Positions 7,753-16,588 of a DNA stretch of 64,000 nt are shown piece by piece. The position numbers and the translations under genes are program-made. The notes under the pieces were generated by a model. The model was given only the letters and a program-made list of their open reading frames with translations. It had not been told where the DNA came from and ran no database searches. The stretch is taken from positions 2,108,001-2,172,000 of the forward strand of contig JADJJR010000001.1 in the NCBI GenBank assembly GCA_016706425.1. The letters run 5' to 3'. Every line of letters begins with the position of its first letter. Within the stretch, counting starts at the first letter, position 1. Source of the stretch: Elusimicrobiota bacterium (GTDB lineage: Bacteria > Elusimicrobiota > Elusimicrobia > FEN-1173).

Positions 7753-8515
7753 CGGACCGCCCCGCCCCCAAATAGGCCTCGATGACGCGGGGGTCGGCCC
7801 GCACCTCGGCCGGTTTGCCCTCGGCGATTTTCTTCCCGTAATCCAAGACGGCCACCCGGTCCGACACGCCCATGACGACCCGCATGGCGTGCTCGATGAG
7901 GAGGATCGTCACGCCCTCCCGACGCAGTCCGCGAATGGTCTCCATGAGGGTGAGGCTTTCGCGGGGGTTCATGCCGGCGTTGGGCTCATCCAGAAGAAGC
8001 AAGCGGGGTTCCGTGGCCAAAGCGCGGGCGATTTCGAGACGGCGCTGATCGCCGTAGGACAGGTGCTGGGCGGGGGTGTGGGCCTGGCCCTCGAGGCCCA
8101 CGGCGCGCAACCGCTCTTCGGCGGTGCGTCGGATCTCCCGTTCCTCGCGGTAAAACGCCCGGGTGCGGAAGAGCGCCGGCCATAGCTCCGAGCGGGTCCG
8201 GCAGTGGCGGCCGACCATCACATTTTCCAAGGCCGTCATGCGCGGGAAAAGGCGGATGTTTTGGAAGGTGCGGGCCAAGCCGCGCTTGACGATGCGGTGG
8301 GCGGGCAGGTCGTCGATGCGCTCGCCGGAAAACTCCACGCGACCGCCGTCGGGCTTGTAAAAACCGGTCAACAGGTTGAAAAAGGTCGTCTTGCCAGCGC
8401 CGTTGGGCCCGATGACGCTCACGATCTCCCCGGCGTCCACCGTGAGATCGACGTTCTCCAGGGCGGTCAATCCGCCGAACCGTTTCGTGAGCCCCCGCAC
8501 GGCCAAGAGGCGCAT
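7745..8515 (-). CDS. livG: Branched-chain amino-acid-type ABC transporter ATPase LivG
   Basis: 256 residues, partner ATPase of LivF. Walker A GPNGAGKTTFFNLL, signature LSYGDQRRLEIARAL (LSYG in place of LSGG, normal for LivG), and Walker B LLLLDEPNAGMNP. The ARTFQNIRLFPRMTALENVM segment is the standard LivG form. One base separates it from livM upstream, and it overlaps livF by 8 bp. Confidence 0.95.
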   Translation of the reverse strand: MRLLAVRGLTKRFGGLTALENVDLTVDAGEIVSVIGPNGAGKTTFFNLLTGFYKPDGGRVEFSGERIDDLPAHRIVKRGLARTFQNIRLFPRMTALENVMVGRHCRTRSELWPALFRTRAFYREEREIRRTAEERLRAVGLEGQAHTPAQHLSYGDQRRLEIARALATEPRLLLLDEPNAGMNPRESLTLMETIRGLRREGVTILLIEHAMRVVMGVSDRVAVLDYGKKIAEGKPAEVRADPRVIEAYLGAGRSDA

Positions 8516-8516
8516 G

Positions 8517-9509
8517 TTATTTTCCGCGCGGAACGCGATCGGCGGGGCGGGGCCACAACCCCTGGGGCCGAAAAATCGCCGCCACGATGAGAATCGCGCC
8601 GAAGATCAAATAGCGGGCGTTCACGGCTTGGATGCCCCCGGCCCAACGGAAAAGGTCCGAGCGCAGGATTTCGGGCAGCCCCACGATCAAGACCACGCCG
8701 AGGGAAACGCCCAGCAGCGATCCCCGCCCGCCCAGGACCACCGTGGCGACCAGGAGGGCCGATTCCCAAAAGGTGAAGGACTCCGGCGTGATGAAATTTT
8801 CCCACCGCGCGAATATGGCCCCGGCCACGCCCGCGTAGGCCGCCGACAGCGTGAACGCGAGGTTTTTTAATTTGGGGCCGTTGATCCCCATGGCCTGGGC
8901 GGCGAGCTCGTCCTCCCGCAGGGCGATCCAGGCGCGGCCGATGCGGGAGCGGTCCAACCGCCAGGAAACCAGAAGCCCCAGGGCGAAAAAGGCGAGGATC
9001 AAATAGTAAAAGTGGGTGTTGGAAAAAAGCGTCATCCCGAAAAAACGAAGGGGAGGCACGAGTGCCGAAGACATAAGACTCAGCCCCTTGGGGCCGTTGG
9101 TCAACCCGTCCCAATTGTTCAAGGTGATGCGGGCGATTTCCCCGAAACCCAGGGTGACGATGGCCAAATAATCATCGCGCAGGCGCAGCACGGGCCAACC
9201 CAAGAGGGCCCGCACCCCCATGGCCAGGGCGACGCTCACGGGCAGACAGACCCAAAAGCTCCACCCGCGCAGGGTCAGGAGCGCCGTCGTGTAGGCCCCG
9301 ATGGCGTAAAACGCCATGAACCCCAAATCCAAAAGGCCCACGTACCCCAGAACCATGTTGACCCCCAGGGCCAGCAGCCCGGTGAGCCCCATGACGCCCA
9401 GGATGCGGATCACAAACCCCCAGGACGTGTTTTGAATCAAGAGAGGCAGCGCCGTCAAGACGGCGAGGCCGACGCCGAGGGCGAGGAGTTTAGACTTTCT
9501 CTGTGACAT
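8517..9509 (-). CDS. livM: Branched-chain amino-acid-type ABC transporter permease LivM
   Basis: Inner-membrane permease of 330 residues with about nine hydrophobic segments. YVGLLDLGFMAFYAIGAYT and the coupling region with RAWIALREDELAAQAMGIN are typical of LivM; the latter contacts the ATPase. The 5' end overlaps livH by 20 bp. Confidence 0.93.
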   Translation of the reverse strand: MSQRKSKLLALGVGLAVLTALPLLIQNTSWGFVIRILGVMGLTGLLALGVNMVLGYVGLLDLGFMAFYAIGAYTTALLTLRGWSFWVCLPVSVALAMGVRALLGWPVLRLRDDYLAIVTLGFGEIARITLNNWDGLTNGPKGLSLMSSALVPPLRFFGMTLFSNTHFYYLILAFFALGLLVSWRLDRSRIGRAWIALREDELAAQAMGINGPKLKNLAFTLSAAYAGVAGAIFARWENFITPESFTFWESALLVATVVLGGRGSLLGVSLGVVLIVGLPEILRSDLFRWAGGIQAVNARYLIFGAILIVAAIFRPQGLWPRPADRVPRGK

Positions 9510-10386
9510 GTTCCCCCAGGAGCCCGGACGGGCGGAAGATCAAGACCCCGATCAACAACCCAAAGGCAAAAACGTCCTTCCAGGCGGGTTCGGGCAGGAA
9601 GGCCACGCCGAGAGCCTCAAAGAGGCCCAACAAAAATCCCCCCAACATCGCCCCCGGCACGTTGCCGATGCCGCCGAGCACCGCCGCGGTGAAGGCTTTG
9701 ACGCCGGGCACGAAACCCATGTTGTATTTGACCGAACCGTAATAGAGACCGTTGAGCACCCCGGCCGCCGCGCCGAGGGCCCCTCCGATGAAAAACGTGA
9801 GCGCGATCAGCCGATCGACGGGAATGCCCATGAGCTCCGCCGTGGGCGCGTCCTGGGAAACGGCCCGCAGGGCCTTGCCAAGACGGGTTTTTTGGATGAA
9901 CAGGGTCAACAACCCCATGAGGGCGACGCTCGTGGCGATGATGAAAACCTGGAGCCCCGTGACCGACACCGGCCCGAGGGCGTGGGGCCGGACGGAGACC
10001 AACGCCGGGAAGGGCAGTTGGTTGTCGCGCCAGAGGAAAACGGCGTTTTGCAGAACCAGGGACGCCCCGATGGCGGAAATGAGCGGCATGAGGCGCGGCG
10101 CCCGGCGCAGAGGCGCGTAGGCCACCCGGTCCAGGAGCACCGCGAAGAGCCCCACCGCCGCCATGGCGACGGCGAACGTGAGGACCACCGCGATCCAACC
10201 GTGCCCGGGAAACACGCTCAACACCGCCCACCCGACGACCGCGCCCCCCATGAACAATTCCGAATGGGCGAAATTGATCATGCGCAGCACCCCGTAAACC
10301 AGGGTGTAGCCCAAGGCCAGCAGGGCGTAAATGCCCCCCAGGGTGAGGCCGTTCAGGAGTTGTTCCAGAAGCAACGCGAGAGTCAT
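9490..10386 (-). CDS. livH: Branched-chain amino-acid-type ABC transporter permease LivH
   Basis: Inner-membrane permease of 298 residues. It begins with the usual LLLEQLLNGLTLGGIYALLA and has INFAHSELFMGGA. The coupling loop reads GKALRAVSQDAPTAELMGI. Together with LivM it forms the translocation pore. Fifteen bases separate it from the M23 peptidase gene upstream. Confidence 0.93.
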   Translation of the reverse strand: MTLALLLEQLLNGLTLGGIYALLALGYTLVYGVLRMINFAHSELFMGGAVVGWAVLSVFPGHGWIAVVLTFAVAMAAVGLFAVLLDRVAYAPLRRAPRLMPLISAIGASLVLQNAVFLWRDNQLPFPALVSVRPHALGPVSVTGLQVFIIATSVALMGLLTLFIQKTRLGKALRAVSQDAPTAELMGIPVDRLIALTFFIGGALGAAAGVLNGLYYGSVKYNMGFVPGVKAFTAAVLGGIGNVPGAMLGGFLLGLFEALGVAFLPEPAWKDVFAFGLLIGVLIFRPSGLLGEHVTEKV

Positions 10387-10401
10387 GGGGCGACGGGAAT
10401 T

Positions 10402-10920
10402 TTAACTTTTTGGCGGGGCGGACGTCGCCGGGAAGAGCCGGGGCTTGGGATCGACGGTTTTGCGGTTGGGTTTCAAGATTTCAAAATGGAGATGGGCCGT
10501 GGTGGCCCGACCCGTGCGGCCGACCCATCCGAGGACGTCACCGCGGGCGACCCGCTGGCCTTCGCGCACATTTAATTTTCGCCCGTGGGCGTACCGCGTG
10601 AACCAACCGTCCGGGTGCCGGAGCAACACTGTTTTTCCGTAGCCGCGCCGAACCCGGGCCTCCTCCACCACGCCGTCCCGGGAGGCCAAAATGGGGTCGC
10701 CGCCGCCCCGGGTCTGAATCAAATCAAGGCCCACGTGGAAACGGCGACCCCGGGGTCCGTAGGGCGAAAGAATTCGGGGTTTGAATAAGGGCCAACCGTA
10801 CAGGGCGGGGGCGGGCGGGGGCGCCGCGGACGGACGCCGGGGGGGGGCGGGCGCCAGGCACCCCGACCAAAGGAAGGCGGCGAGGAGCCGCCCGGAGCGA
10901 CTAAAAATCCGCCGGGACAA
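10402..10920 (-). CDS. M23 (LytM-type) peptidoglycan endopeptidase, probable lipoprotein
   Basis: 172 residues. A short basic N-terminus and hydrophobic stretch end in WSGC around residue 20, an imperfect lipobox, followed by a Pro/Ala-rich linker to about residue 40. The catalytic domain keeps the zinc ligands: FHVGLDL (His...Asp) and AHLHFEI (HxH). So it should be an active peptidoglycan or cell-wall peptide hydrolase in the periplasm. The start is TTG at 10920, 20 bp inside livJ; no other start gives a signal sequence. A wall hydrolase between the binding protein and the permeases of a LIV transporter is unusual and may release or process imported peptides (speculative). Confidence 0.85.
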   Translation of the reverse strand: MSRRIFSRSGRLLAAFLWSGCLAPAPPRRPSAAPPPAPALYGWPLFKPRILSPYGPRGRRFHVGLDLIQTRGGGDPILASRDGVVEEARVRRGYGKTVLLRHPDGWFTRYAHGRKLNVREGQRVARGDVLGWVGRTGRATTAHLHFEILKPNRKTVDPKPRLFPATSAPPKS

Positions 10921-12031
10921 ACTGCCCTTTTCGGACCACGAACACGCTGATGGTTTTGTTCAGCGTGTCGCCTTTTTCATCGAAGGTCGTGGTGCCCAAC
11001 ACCCCCTCGTACGTCAGGCCCTGAAGCGCCCCGATGATTTTTCCCCGATCGGGACCGACTTTCTCCAGGGCGGCGATCAAAATGTTCGCGATCTCGTAAC
11101 CGTAATGGTCGTAGGCCCGGATCGGTTCCCCGGGGTAGCGCGCCTGGAATTTTTCAACAAAAATCTTGGCGCTGGGCAGGAGATCGGCGGGACGGCCCAA
11201 GTAAGTCACGTAGGCCCCTTCGCCGCCGGGGCCCGCGATGGCGATGAAATCGGGGTCGTAACTGTTTTCCCCGGTCACGAAGGGGCAGGCGAAACCGAGT
11301 TCCCGGGCCTGGCGCAGGAGCAGGGCCCCCTCGGTGAAGGTGCCGCCGTAAAAGATCGCTTCCGGTTTCAAGCCTTTGAGACGCGTCAACAGGGCCTTGA
11401 AATCCTTGTCCCCGGGCTGGATCCCGTCGAAGGCGAGCGCCCGTCCGCCCAGCGCCGTGTAGGATTTTTGGAATTCCTCGGCGATGCCCTGTCCGTAGGC
11501 GGTCTTGTCGTGGACGACCAGGGCGGTTTTCTTCTTCAGCTTTCCAAACACCAATTCCCCGGCGAAAGTGCCCTGGGCGTCATCGGTGGTGTTCGCGCGG
11601 AACACCACCCGCGGCCAGCGCCATTGGGGCGACAATTGCTGGCGGGTGAGTTCGGGGTTCGAGGAGCCCGCGTTCATCATGGGCAGGCCGGCCTGGGCGT
11701 ACACCCGGGAGGCCGGGATGGAGCAACCCGAATTGAAGTGGCCGATGATCGCCACCACCGACGGGTCGGACACGATGCGGTTGGCGACGTTGACCGCCTC
11801 CTTGGGGTCCGACCGGTCGTCGAACTCAAGCACCTCGACGCCGACCGCCGGCAGTCGGCCGGCGGTCCGGGCCTCTTCGATGGCGAGCAGCGCGGCCCGT
11901 CGAATGCCTTGGCCGAGGGTGGCCACGTCCCCCGTCAGGGGCAAGGCCATGGCGATTTTCACGGCGCGGGGCCCCTTTTCGCAGGCGGCCAACAGGAACG
12001 GCAAAGCGCACAGAGCGGCAATTTTTTTCAT
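10901..12031 (-). CDS. livJ: Branched-chain amino-acid-type periplasmic binding lipoprotein (LivJ-like)
   Basis: 376 residues, with the ATG at 12031 chosen because it starts a clean lipoprotein signal (MKKIAALCALPFLLAAC, lipobox LAAC). The body has the type I periplasmic-binding fold: IAMALPLTGDVATLGQG, AIIGHFNSGCSIPASRVY and ALVVHDKTAYGQGIAEEF. It captures the substrate and delivers it to LivHM. As a lipoprotein it is tethered, which differs from soluble E. coli LivJ. The start overlaps the upstream small membrane gene as ATGA. Confidence 0.92.
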   Translation of the reverse strand: MKKIAALCALPFLLAACEKGPRAVKIAMALPLTGDVATLGQGIRRAALLAIEEARTAGRLPAVGVEVLEFDDRSDPKEAVNVANRIVSDPSVVAIIGHFNSGCSIPASRVYAQAGLPMMNAGSSNPELTRQQLSPQWRWPRVVFRANTTDDAQGTFAGELVFGKLKKKTALVVHDKTAYGQGIAEEFQKSYTALGGRALAFDGIQPGDKDFKALLTRLKGLKPEAIFYGGTFTEGALLLRQARELGFACPFVTGENSYDPDFIAIAGPGGEGAYVTYLGRPADLLPSAKIFVEKFQARYPGEPIRAYDHYGYEIANILIAALEKVGPDRGKIIGALQGLTYEGVLGTTTFDEKGDTLNKTISVFVVRKGQFVPADF

Positions 12032-12393
12032 AGCGGTTTCTCCTGGGGGGGCGCGACGCGCAGTTGCATCGCCGCCGCGACGGACAAACAGAGGTACAAG
12101 AGGGTCGCGGCGCCGGCGTTGAGGAGGGACCCCCCGAGGGCCGTGCGGTGGGCGAGGGCCCAGGCGCCGAAAACGATCATGGCCAGGGCGAGGGACAGCG
12201 CAAACATCGCCCAGGCCAGCGCCCGCGAGCGCAGCCGGTGGTTGAACCAGGCCAGGACGAGCAAACCGGTCGGCAAAAACACGGCGGAGGTCGTCCACGC
12301 CGCGGGCAGGCCCCGCGCCGCCCGGGCGACGGCCCCGGCCCCCCACAGCAGGGTCGAGGCCGCCAACGCGACGGTTTCGGCGGAACGGTTCAG
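12028..12393 (-). CDS. Small membrane protein of about 121 residues, unknown function
   Basis: A hydrophobic protein with about four membrane-spanning segments (including WTTSAVFLPTGLLVLAWF, AWAMFALSLALAMIVFGAW and LLYLCLSVAAAMQL), separated by short Arg-containing loops. No family recognised. No ATG lies near the 5' end. The CTG at 12393 overlaps the thrC stop as CTGA and continues the 4-nt overlap pattern of this operon, so I propose it as the start; an internal TTG is the alternative. It ends in an ATGA overlap with livJ. It could be an accessory subunit of the transporter or an unrelated membrane protein. Confidence 0.6.
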   Translation of the reverse strand: MNRSAETVALAASTLLWGAGAVARAARGLPAAWTTSAVFLPTGLLVLAWFNHRLRSRALAWAMFALSLALAMIVFGAWALAHRTALGGSLLNAGAATLLYLCLSVAAAMQLRVAPPQEKPL

Positions 12394-13451
12394 AGGGCAA
12401 GCTCCCGCATCAGGGCGTCCACGGACGCGTCGATGGTCTTGGGCCGTGGGGTCACGGCCAGGGCCCGGTCCGGGTCCTTGAGGCCGTGGCCCGTGAGCAC
12501 GCACACGACGGTGGCGGTCGATCGGGCGAAATCGGGGTTGGCCCGGGCCCAGGCGCGAACCCCCGCCAGGGACGCCGCGCTGGCCGGCTCGCAAAACACG
12601 CCGTCGCGGGCGAGCGCCTGGTAGGCCTCCACAATCTCTTCGTCGGTCACGGCCCCGATGTGCCCGCCCGATTCGTCCCGCGCGGCCAGCGCCCCTTTCC
12701 AGGAAGCGGGGTTGCCGATCTTGATGGCCGTGGCGAGGGTCTTCGGGTCCTTGACCGGCGCGCCGTTCACGATCGGGGCGGCTCCCGCGGCCTGCCACCC
12801 CATCATTTTTGGCCGACGGCGGCTTGGGTCCCGGCCGTGGTGTTCGACGTAACCCTTCCAGTAGGCGGTGATGTTGCCGGCGTTGCCCACCGGAATGAAA
12901 TGGTATTCGGGGGCGTCGCCCAGTTCGTCGATGATCTCAAAGGCGCCGGTCTTTTGCCCCTCGATCCGGTACGGGTTGATGGAATTGACGATGGTGAGGG
13001 GCTGGGTTTCGCCCACCCGGCGGACCACCGCGAGCGCGTCGTCGAAATTCCCCCGCACGGCGAACACCCCGGCCCCGTGCATGACGGCCTGGGACAGTTT
13101 GCCGAGGGCGATGCCGCCGTCGGGAATGAGCACCACGCAGCGCAACCCCGCGCGGGCGGCGTAGGCGGCGGCCGCCGCCGAGGTGTTTCCGGTGGACGCC
13201 GTGATGACGGCCCGGGACCCTTCCTCGAGCGCCTTCGAGATCGCCAGCGTCATCCCGCGGTCCTTGAAGGACCCGGTGGGGTTCATGCCTTCGCACTTCA
13301 AAAAGAGCCGCAGGCCCGGCGCGCCGGCCCACTCGGCGGCGCGGCAGGAGGCGATCAGCGGCGTGCTGCCTTCCCCCAGGGACACGATGGGGGTTTTGTC
13401 CGTGACCGGCAAATAGGCGCGGTACCGCTCAATGAGACCGGCCCGCTTCAT
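12390..13451 (-). CDS. thrC: Threonine synthase
   Basis: PLP-dependent conversion of O-phosphohomoserine to threonine, 353 residues. VSLGEGSTPLI opens the domain. NPTGSFKDRGMTLAIS contains the Schiff-base lysine, ITASTGNTSAAAAAYAARAG binds the cofactor phosphate, and PVGNAGNITAYWKGY follows. ATG at 13451 overlaps the hom stop as ATGA. A kinase for homoserine (thrB) is not in the window, so phosphohomoserine must come from a gene elsewhere. Confidence 0.95.
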   Translation of the reverse strand: MKRAGLIERYRAYLPVTDKTPIVSLGEGSTPLIASCRAAEWAGAPGLRLFLKCEGMNPTGSFKDRGMTLAISKALEEGSRAVITASTGNTSAAAAAYAARAGLRCVVLIPDGGIALGKLSQAVMHGAGVFAVRGNFDDALAVVRRVGETQPLTIVNSINPYRIEGQKTGAFEIIDELGDAPEYHFIPVGNAGNITAYWKGYVEHHGRDPSRRRPKMMGWQAAGAAPIVNGAPVKDPKTLATAIKIGNPASWKGALAARDESGGHIGAVTDEEIVEAYQALARDGVFCEPASAASLAGVRAWARANPDFARSTATVVCVLTGHGLKDPDRALAVTPRPKTIDASVDALMRELAL

Positions 13452-14776
13452 TTGAGGGAATCGATGCGGAGGTGCACGGGGCGGCGGGCCAAGCCCCGCA
13501 CCCGTCGCGACTCTTTGAGCGCGCCGGCCACGGCCCCTTCGGGGGCGGCGTGGGTCACGATGACGATGGGCACGGCTTTCTTGATGACGTCGGAGTCGGC
13601 CACGACGCCGTTTTCCTGGTGGACGGACGCGATGGAGATGTCGTGGCGACTCAAAAGTTGCGTGAGACTGGCCAAAACCCCGGGGCGGTCCTGGGCGCTG
13701 AAGCGCAGGTAGTGGCGGGAGGAACGGCCCGCCGGGTCGGCCATTTCCAATTTTTTCTGGGCGTCGTAGGTCACGTAGGGCATGCGCCCGGCCATGCCCC
13801 CGGCCACCTGCCGCGCCAAATACATTATGTCGGACACCACGGCGCTCGCCGTCGGCCAGGCCCCCGCGCCTTTGCCGTAAAACATGACGTCCCCCACCGC
13901 GTCGCCGTGGACGAAAAAGGCGTTGTACTCGTGGCGGACGTTCGCGAAGGGGTGGGTTTCCGGGATCAGGGTGGGGTGGACCCGGGCGAACACCGTGTCC
14001 CCTTCGATGTCGGCGATGCCGAGGAACTTGGGCACCAAGCCCAGGCGCCGCCGCGCGAAATTCATGTCCCATTGGTCGAGGCCCGCCAAACCCTCGCGGC
14101 GCACGTCGGCCACCCGCACCCAACCGGTGGTCGCCAGAGACGCCAGAATGGCGAGTTTTTGGGCGGCGTCGATGCCGTCGATGTCGGCCGACGGGTCGGC
14201 TTCGGCGAACCCCGCCGCCTGGGCGGCTTTGAGGGCGGCGGCGAATTTCAGGCCTTCCTCGGCCATGCGGGTCAGGATGTAGTTGGTGGTGCCGTTCAAA
14301 ATGCCGTAGATCCGCTCGATGCGGTTGGCGGCCAGCCCCTCGTTGACGCCCTGGATGACGGGAATGCCGCCACCGACGGCGGCTTCGAAATAAACGAGGC
14401 CGCGCGCGGCCTGGGCGGCGGTGAAGATCTCCTCCCAATGGGTGGCCAAAACCGCTTTGTTGGCGGTGGTGACGTGCTTGCCGGACTTGAGCGCCGACAG
14501 GATGAGCGTGCGCGCGGGCTCCTCGCCGCCGATGAGTTCGACGACGATGTCGACCGCGGGGTCGCCCACGACGTCGCGCCAATTCGTTGTGAAACGGGGC
14601 CGTTCCCCCCCGATGAGGGGCAGGCTCCGCCGGTGGCGGCTGGCGACCCAGGCCACGCGCAAACGCGTGCCGGCCTTGGCCTCCAGCACGGGCAGGTTCT
14701 TCTCGAAAACGTCCAGCACGCCGGAGCCGACCACGCCCCGGCCGACCAGGCCGATGTTGACGCCGCCGCGCCTCAC
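13448..14776 (-). CDS. hom: Homoserine dehydrogenase with ACT domain
   Basis: NAD(P)H-dependent reduction of aspartate semialdehyde to homoserine, 442 residues. NIGLVGRGVVGSGVL is the nucleotide-binding loop. VELIGGEEPARTLI, SGKHVTTANKAVLA, GILNGTTNYILTRM and the catalytic FAEADPSADIDGIDAAQKLA are all present. Residues about 360-435 (RPGVLASLTQLLSRHDISI) form a C-terminal ACT domain, usually the threonine feedback site. No ATG is near the conserved N-terminus; the GTG at 14776, overlapping the aminotransferase stop as GTGA, is the natural start. Confidence 0.95.
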   Translation of the reverse strand: MRRGGVNIGLVGRGVVGSGVLDVFEKNLPVLEAKAGTRLRVAWVASRHRRSLPLIGGERPRFTTNWRDVVGDPAVDIVVELIGGEEPARTLILSALKSGKHVTTANKAVLATHWEEIFTAAQAARGLVYFEAAVGGGIPVIQGVNEGLAANRIERIYGILNGTTNYILTRMAEEGLKFAAALKAAQAAGFAEADPSADIDGIDAAQKLAILASLATTGWVRVADVRREGLAGLDQWDMNFARRRLGLVPKFLGIADIEGDTVFARVHPTLIPETHPFANVRHEYNAFFVHGDAVGDVMFYGKGAGAWPTASAVVSDIMYLARQVAGGMAGRMPYVTYDAQKKLEMADPAGRSSRHYLRFSAQDRPGVLASLTQLLSRHDISIASVHQENGVVADSDVIKKAVPIVIVTHAAPEGAVAGALKESRRVRGLARRPVHLRIDSLK

Positions 14777-15960
14777 GCCGTTTTCCGAAGGAATTTCTTG
14801 ATGCGCAGGACCGCGTCGTAAAAGCGGTCGTCGTGGGTGACCAAAGCCATGCGGACGTAGCCTTCGGCTTCCGGACCGAACCCGACCCCCGGGGTCACCA
14901 CCACGCCGGTTTCCTTGATCATCGCCTCGGCGAACGCCAAGGACCCCCGGGCCTTCCAGGGCTCGGGCAGGGGCGCCCAGACGTACATGGTCGCCTTGGG
15001 CAGCGGCACGGCCCAGCCCATCTTGTTCAATTCCCCCACGAAATAATCCCGCCGTCGGCGGTAGGTCTCCACAACGTGCTTCACGCAGTCCTGGGGACCC
15101 TCCAGCGCGGCGGCGGCCGCCAATTGCATGAAAGAGGGCACGCCGTAGTCGACGAAGGCTTTGTATTTTTCCAGGGGCCCCAGCAGGGATTTCGAACCGC
15201 AGGCCCAACCGACGCGCCACCCCGCCATGTTGTAGGTTTTGGAAAAACTGTGGAACTCCAGCGCCACCTCGGACGCCCCCGGCACGGAGAGGAAACTCGG
15301 GGCCACGTAGCCGTCGAAGGTGATTTCGCAATAGGGGTTGTCGTAGGCCACCAGGATGCCGTGCTTTTGGGCGAAGGCCACGGTTTCGTGGTAAAAGGCC
15401 GGGTCCTCGACCACCGCCGCCGTCGGGTTGTTCGGGTAATTCAAGAACATCAATTTGGCCTTTTTCAAAACCTCGGCCGGAATACGGCTGTAGTCCGGCA
15501 GGAATTTGTTCTCCGGGGTGAGGGGCATGTAGTGGATCTGCCCCCCCGCCAAAATAACGCCGTTCGAGTGAACCGGGTAGCTGGGCACCGGCACCAAGGC
15601 GTAGTCGCCCGGGTCCATGTAGGCCTGGCACAGATGGGCAATGCCCTCCTTGGAGCCGATGAGCGCCAAAACGTTTTCGTCGGGGTTCAAGTCGACCCCA
15701 AACCGGGATTTCATGTACCCGGTCACGGCCTTGCGGTACCGGGGCATGCCTTTCGCCTGGGGGTACCGGTGGGTGCGGGGGTGGTTTTTGACGGAATCGA
15801 TCAAACGGTCGACCACGTGGGGCGGCGTCGGAAGGTCGGGATTGCCCATGCCCAAATCAATGACGTCCAACCGTTGGGCGTGCGCCTCGGCCGCCAAGGC
15901 CTTGATGCGCGTGAAAATGTACGGCGGCAACTGGTCCAGCTTTTGTGAGCATTTGATCAT
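14773..15960 (-). CDS. Class I/II aminotransferase (AlaC/LL-diaminopimelate aminotransferase-like)
   Basis: PLP-dependent transaminase of 395 residues. VIDLGMGNPDLPTPPHVVD and GSKEGIAHL define the subfamily, FLNYPNNPT lies in the cofactor region, and SFSKTYNMAGWRVGW carries the Schiff-base lysine. The closest known groups are alanine/aspartate-type AlaC and DapL-like enzymes, which look alike; function within the group cannot be fixed by eye. Its place directly before hom and thrC suggests aspartate-family amino-acid synthesis. ATG at 15960 overlaps the small upstream gene as ATGA. Confidence 0.85.
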   Translation of the reverse strand: MIKCSQKLDQLPPYIFTRIKALAAEAHAQRLDVIDLGMGNPDLPTPPHVVDRLIDSVKNHPRTHRYPQAKGMPRYRKAVTGYMKSRFGVDLNPDENVLALIGSKEGIAHLCQAYMDPGDYALVPVPSYPVHSNGVILAGGQIHYMPLTPENKFLPDYSRIPAEVLKKAKLMFLNYPNNPTAAVVEDPAFYHETVAFAQKHGILVAYDNPYCEITFDGYVAPSFLSVPGASEVALEFHSFSKTYNMAGWRVGWACGSKSLLGPLEKYKAFVDYGVPSFMQLAAAAALEGPQDCVKHVVETYRRRRDYFVGELNKMGWAVPLPKATMYVWAPLPEPWKARGSLAFAEAMIKETGVVVTPGVGFGPEAEGYVRMALVTHDDRFYDAVLRIKKFLRKTA

Positions 15961-16268
15961 GGATTTCCTCGAACAGCGCGATGGTCCGGCACGTCCCGAT
16001 AAATCGGCAATCGGCGGGCGTACACCCGGCACGCCGCTCCCAGCGCCAGGCAAGCCAACCCGAAAGTTAGTTCCAACCCGGTGAAGCGAAACCATTGTTC
16101 CCGCGTCACGAAATCCCAGGGCTTCGCTGAAAAAAACCGCGCCTCCGGCGCGCCGAAAAAAGCGTCCCACAACCCTTTGAGCGAGGCCGCCCCGCCCCCG
16201 GCCCAAAAAACGGCGGCGGCCAAATGGGCCAATCCCCGGACGGCGACCCGGCGACCGGGGACGGTCAT
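15957..16268 (-). CDS. Small membrane protein of 103 residues, unknown
   Basis: Two hydrophobic segments (around GLAHLAAAVFWAGGGAA and FTGLELTFGLACLALGAACR) flank a hydrophilic stretch with KPWDFVTREQW. No family recognised. It is locked between HU and the aminotransferase by ATGA overlaps at both ends, which argues that it is a real gene. Confidence 0.6.
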   Translation of the reverse strand: MTVPGRRVAVRGLAHLAAAVFWAGGGAASLKGLWDAFFGAPEARFFSAKPWDFVTREQWFRFTGLELTFGLACLALGAACRVYARRLPIYRDVPDHRAVRGNP

Positions 16269-16540
16269 CCCTTCACCAGCGTCCGCAGGGACAAGCTGGC
16301 ACGAAAAGAGATCTTCCGGCCGGCGGGAATGGCCAACCGCGCGCCCGTCACGGGGTTCCGGCCCCAGCGGGCTTTGCGCGCCTTAACCTTGAAGGTGCCC
16401 AACCCCGAAAGGGAAATTTTTCCGCCGTCGCGGAGGGTGTCGCGGATCGCGATCACCAAGGTTTTCAAGGCCCGCGCGGTTTGCGACCGCGTCACCCCGG
16501 CGCCGCGGGACACGCGTTGAACCAATTCCATTTTGTTCAT
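16265..16540 (-). CDS. HU/IHF-family DNA-binding protein
   Basis: 91 residues. The family pattern is complete: MNKMELVQRVSRGAGVTRSQ, GGKISLSGLGTFKVKARKAR, then the DNA-intercalating arm GRNPVTGARLAIPA. It bends DNA as a dimer in the nucleoid. It is the first gene of the long amino-acid operon, preceded by a TTGACA promoter at 16589-16617, so nucleoid protein and amino-acid genes share a transcript. Confidence 0.93.
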   Translation of the reverse strand: MNKMELVQRVSRGAGVTRSQTARALKTLVIAIRDTLRDGGKISLSGLGTFKVKARKARWGRNPVTGARLAIPAGRKISFRASLSLRTLVKG

Positions 16541-16588
16541 CGTTCCAGTCTTTCTCGTCCGGGAAGAAGAGGCGGTCGATTTTCGCTT

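Noticed and set aside
12028..12798. 256-codon frame covering the small membrane protein
   Set aside because: Only the part after 12393 looks like protein; the upstream part is an out-of-frame reading of thrC.
12390..14582. 730-codon extension of thrC
   Set aside because: The upstream half is the out-of-frame shadow of hom; thrC proper starts at 13451 with an ATGA overlap.
13448..15631. 727-codon extension of hom
   Set aside because: The extension is an out-of-frame reading of the aminotransferase; the GTG at 14776 gives a normal hom.
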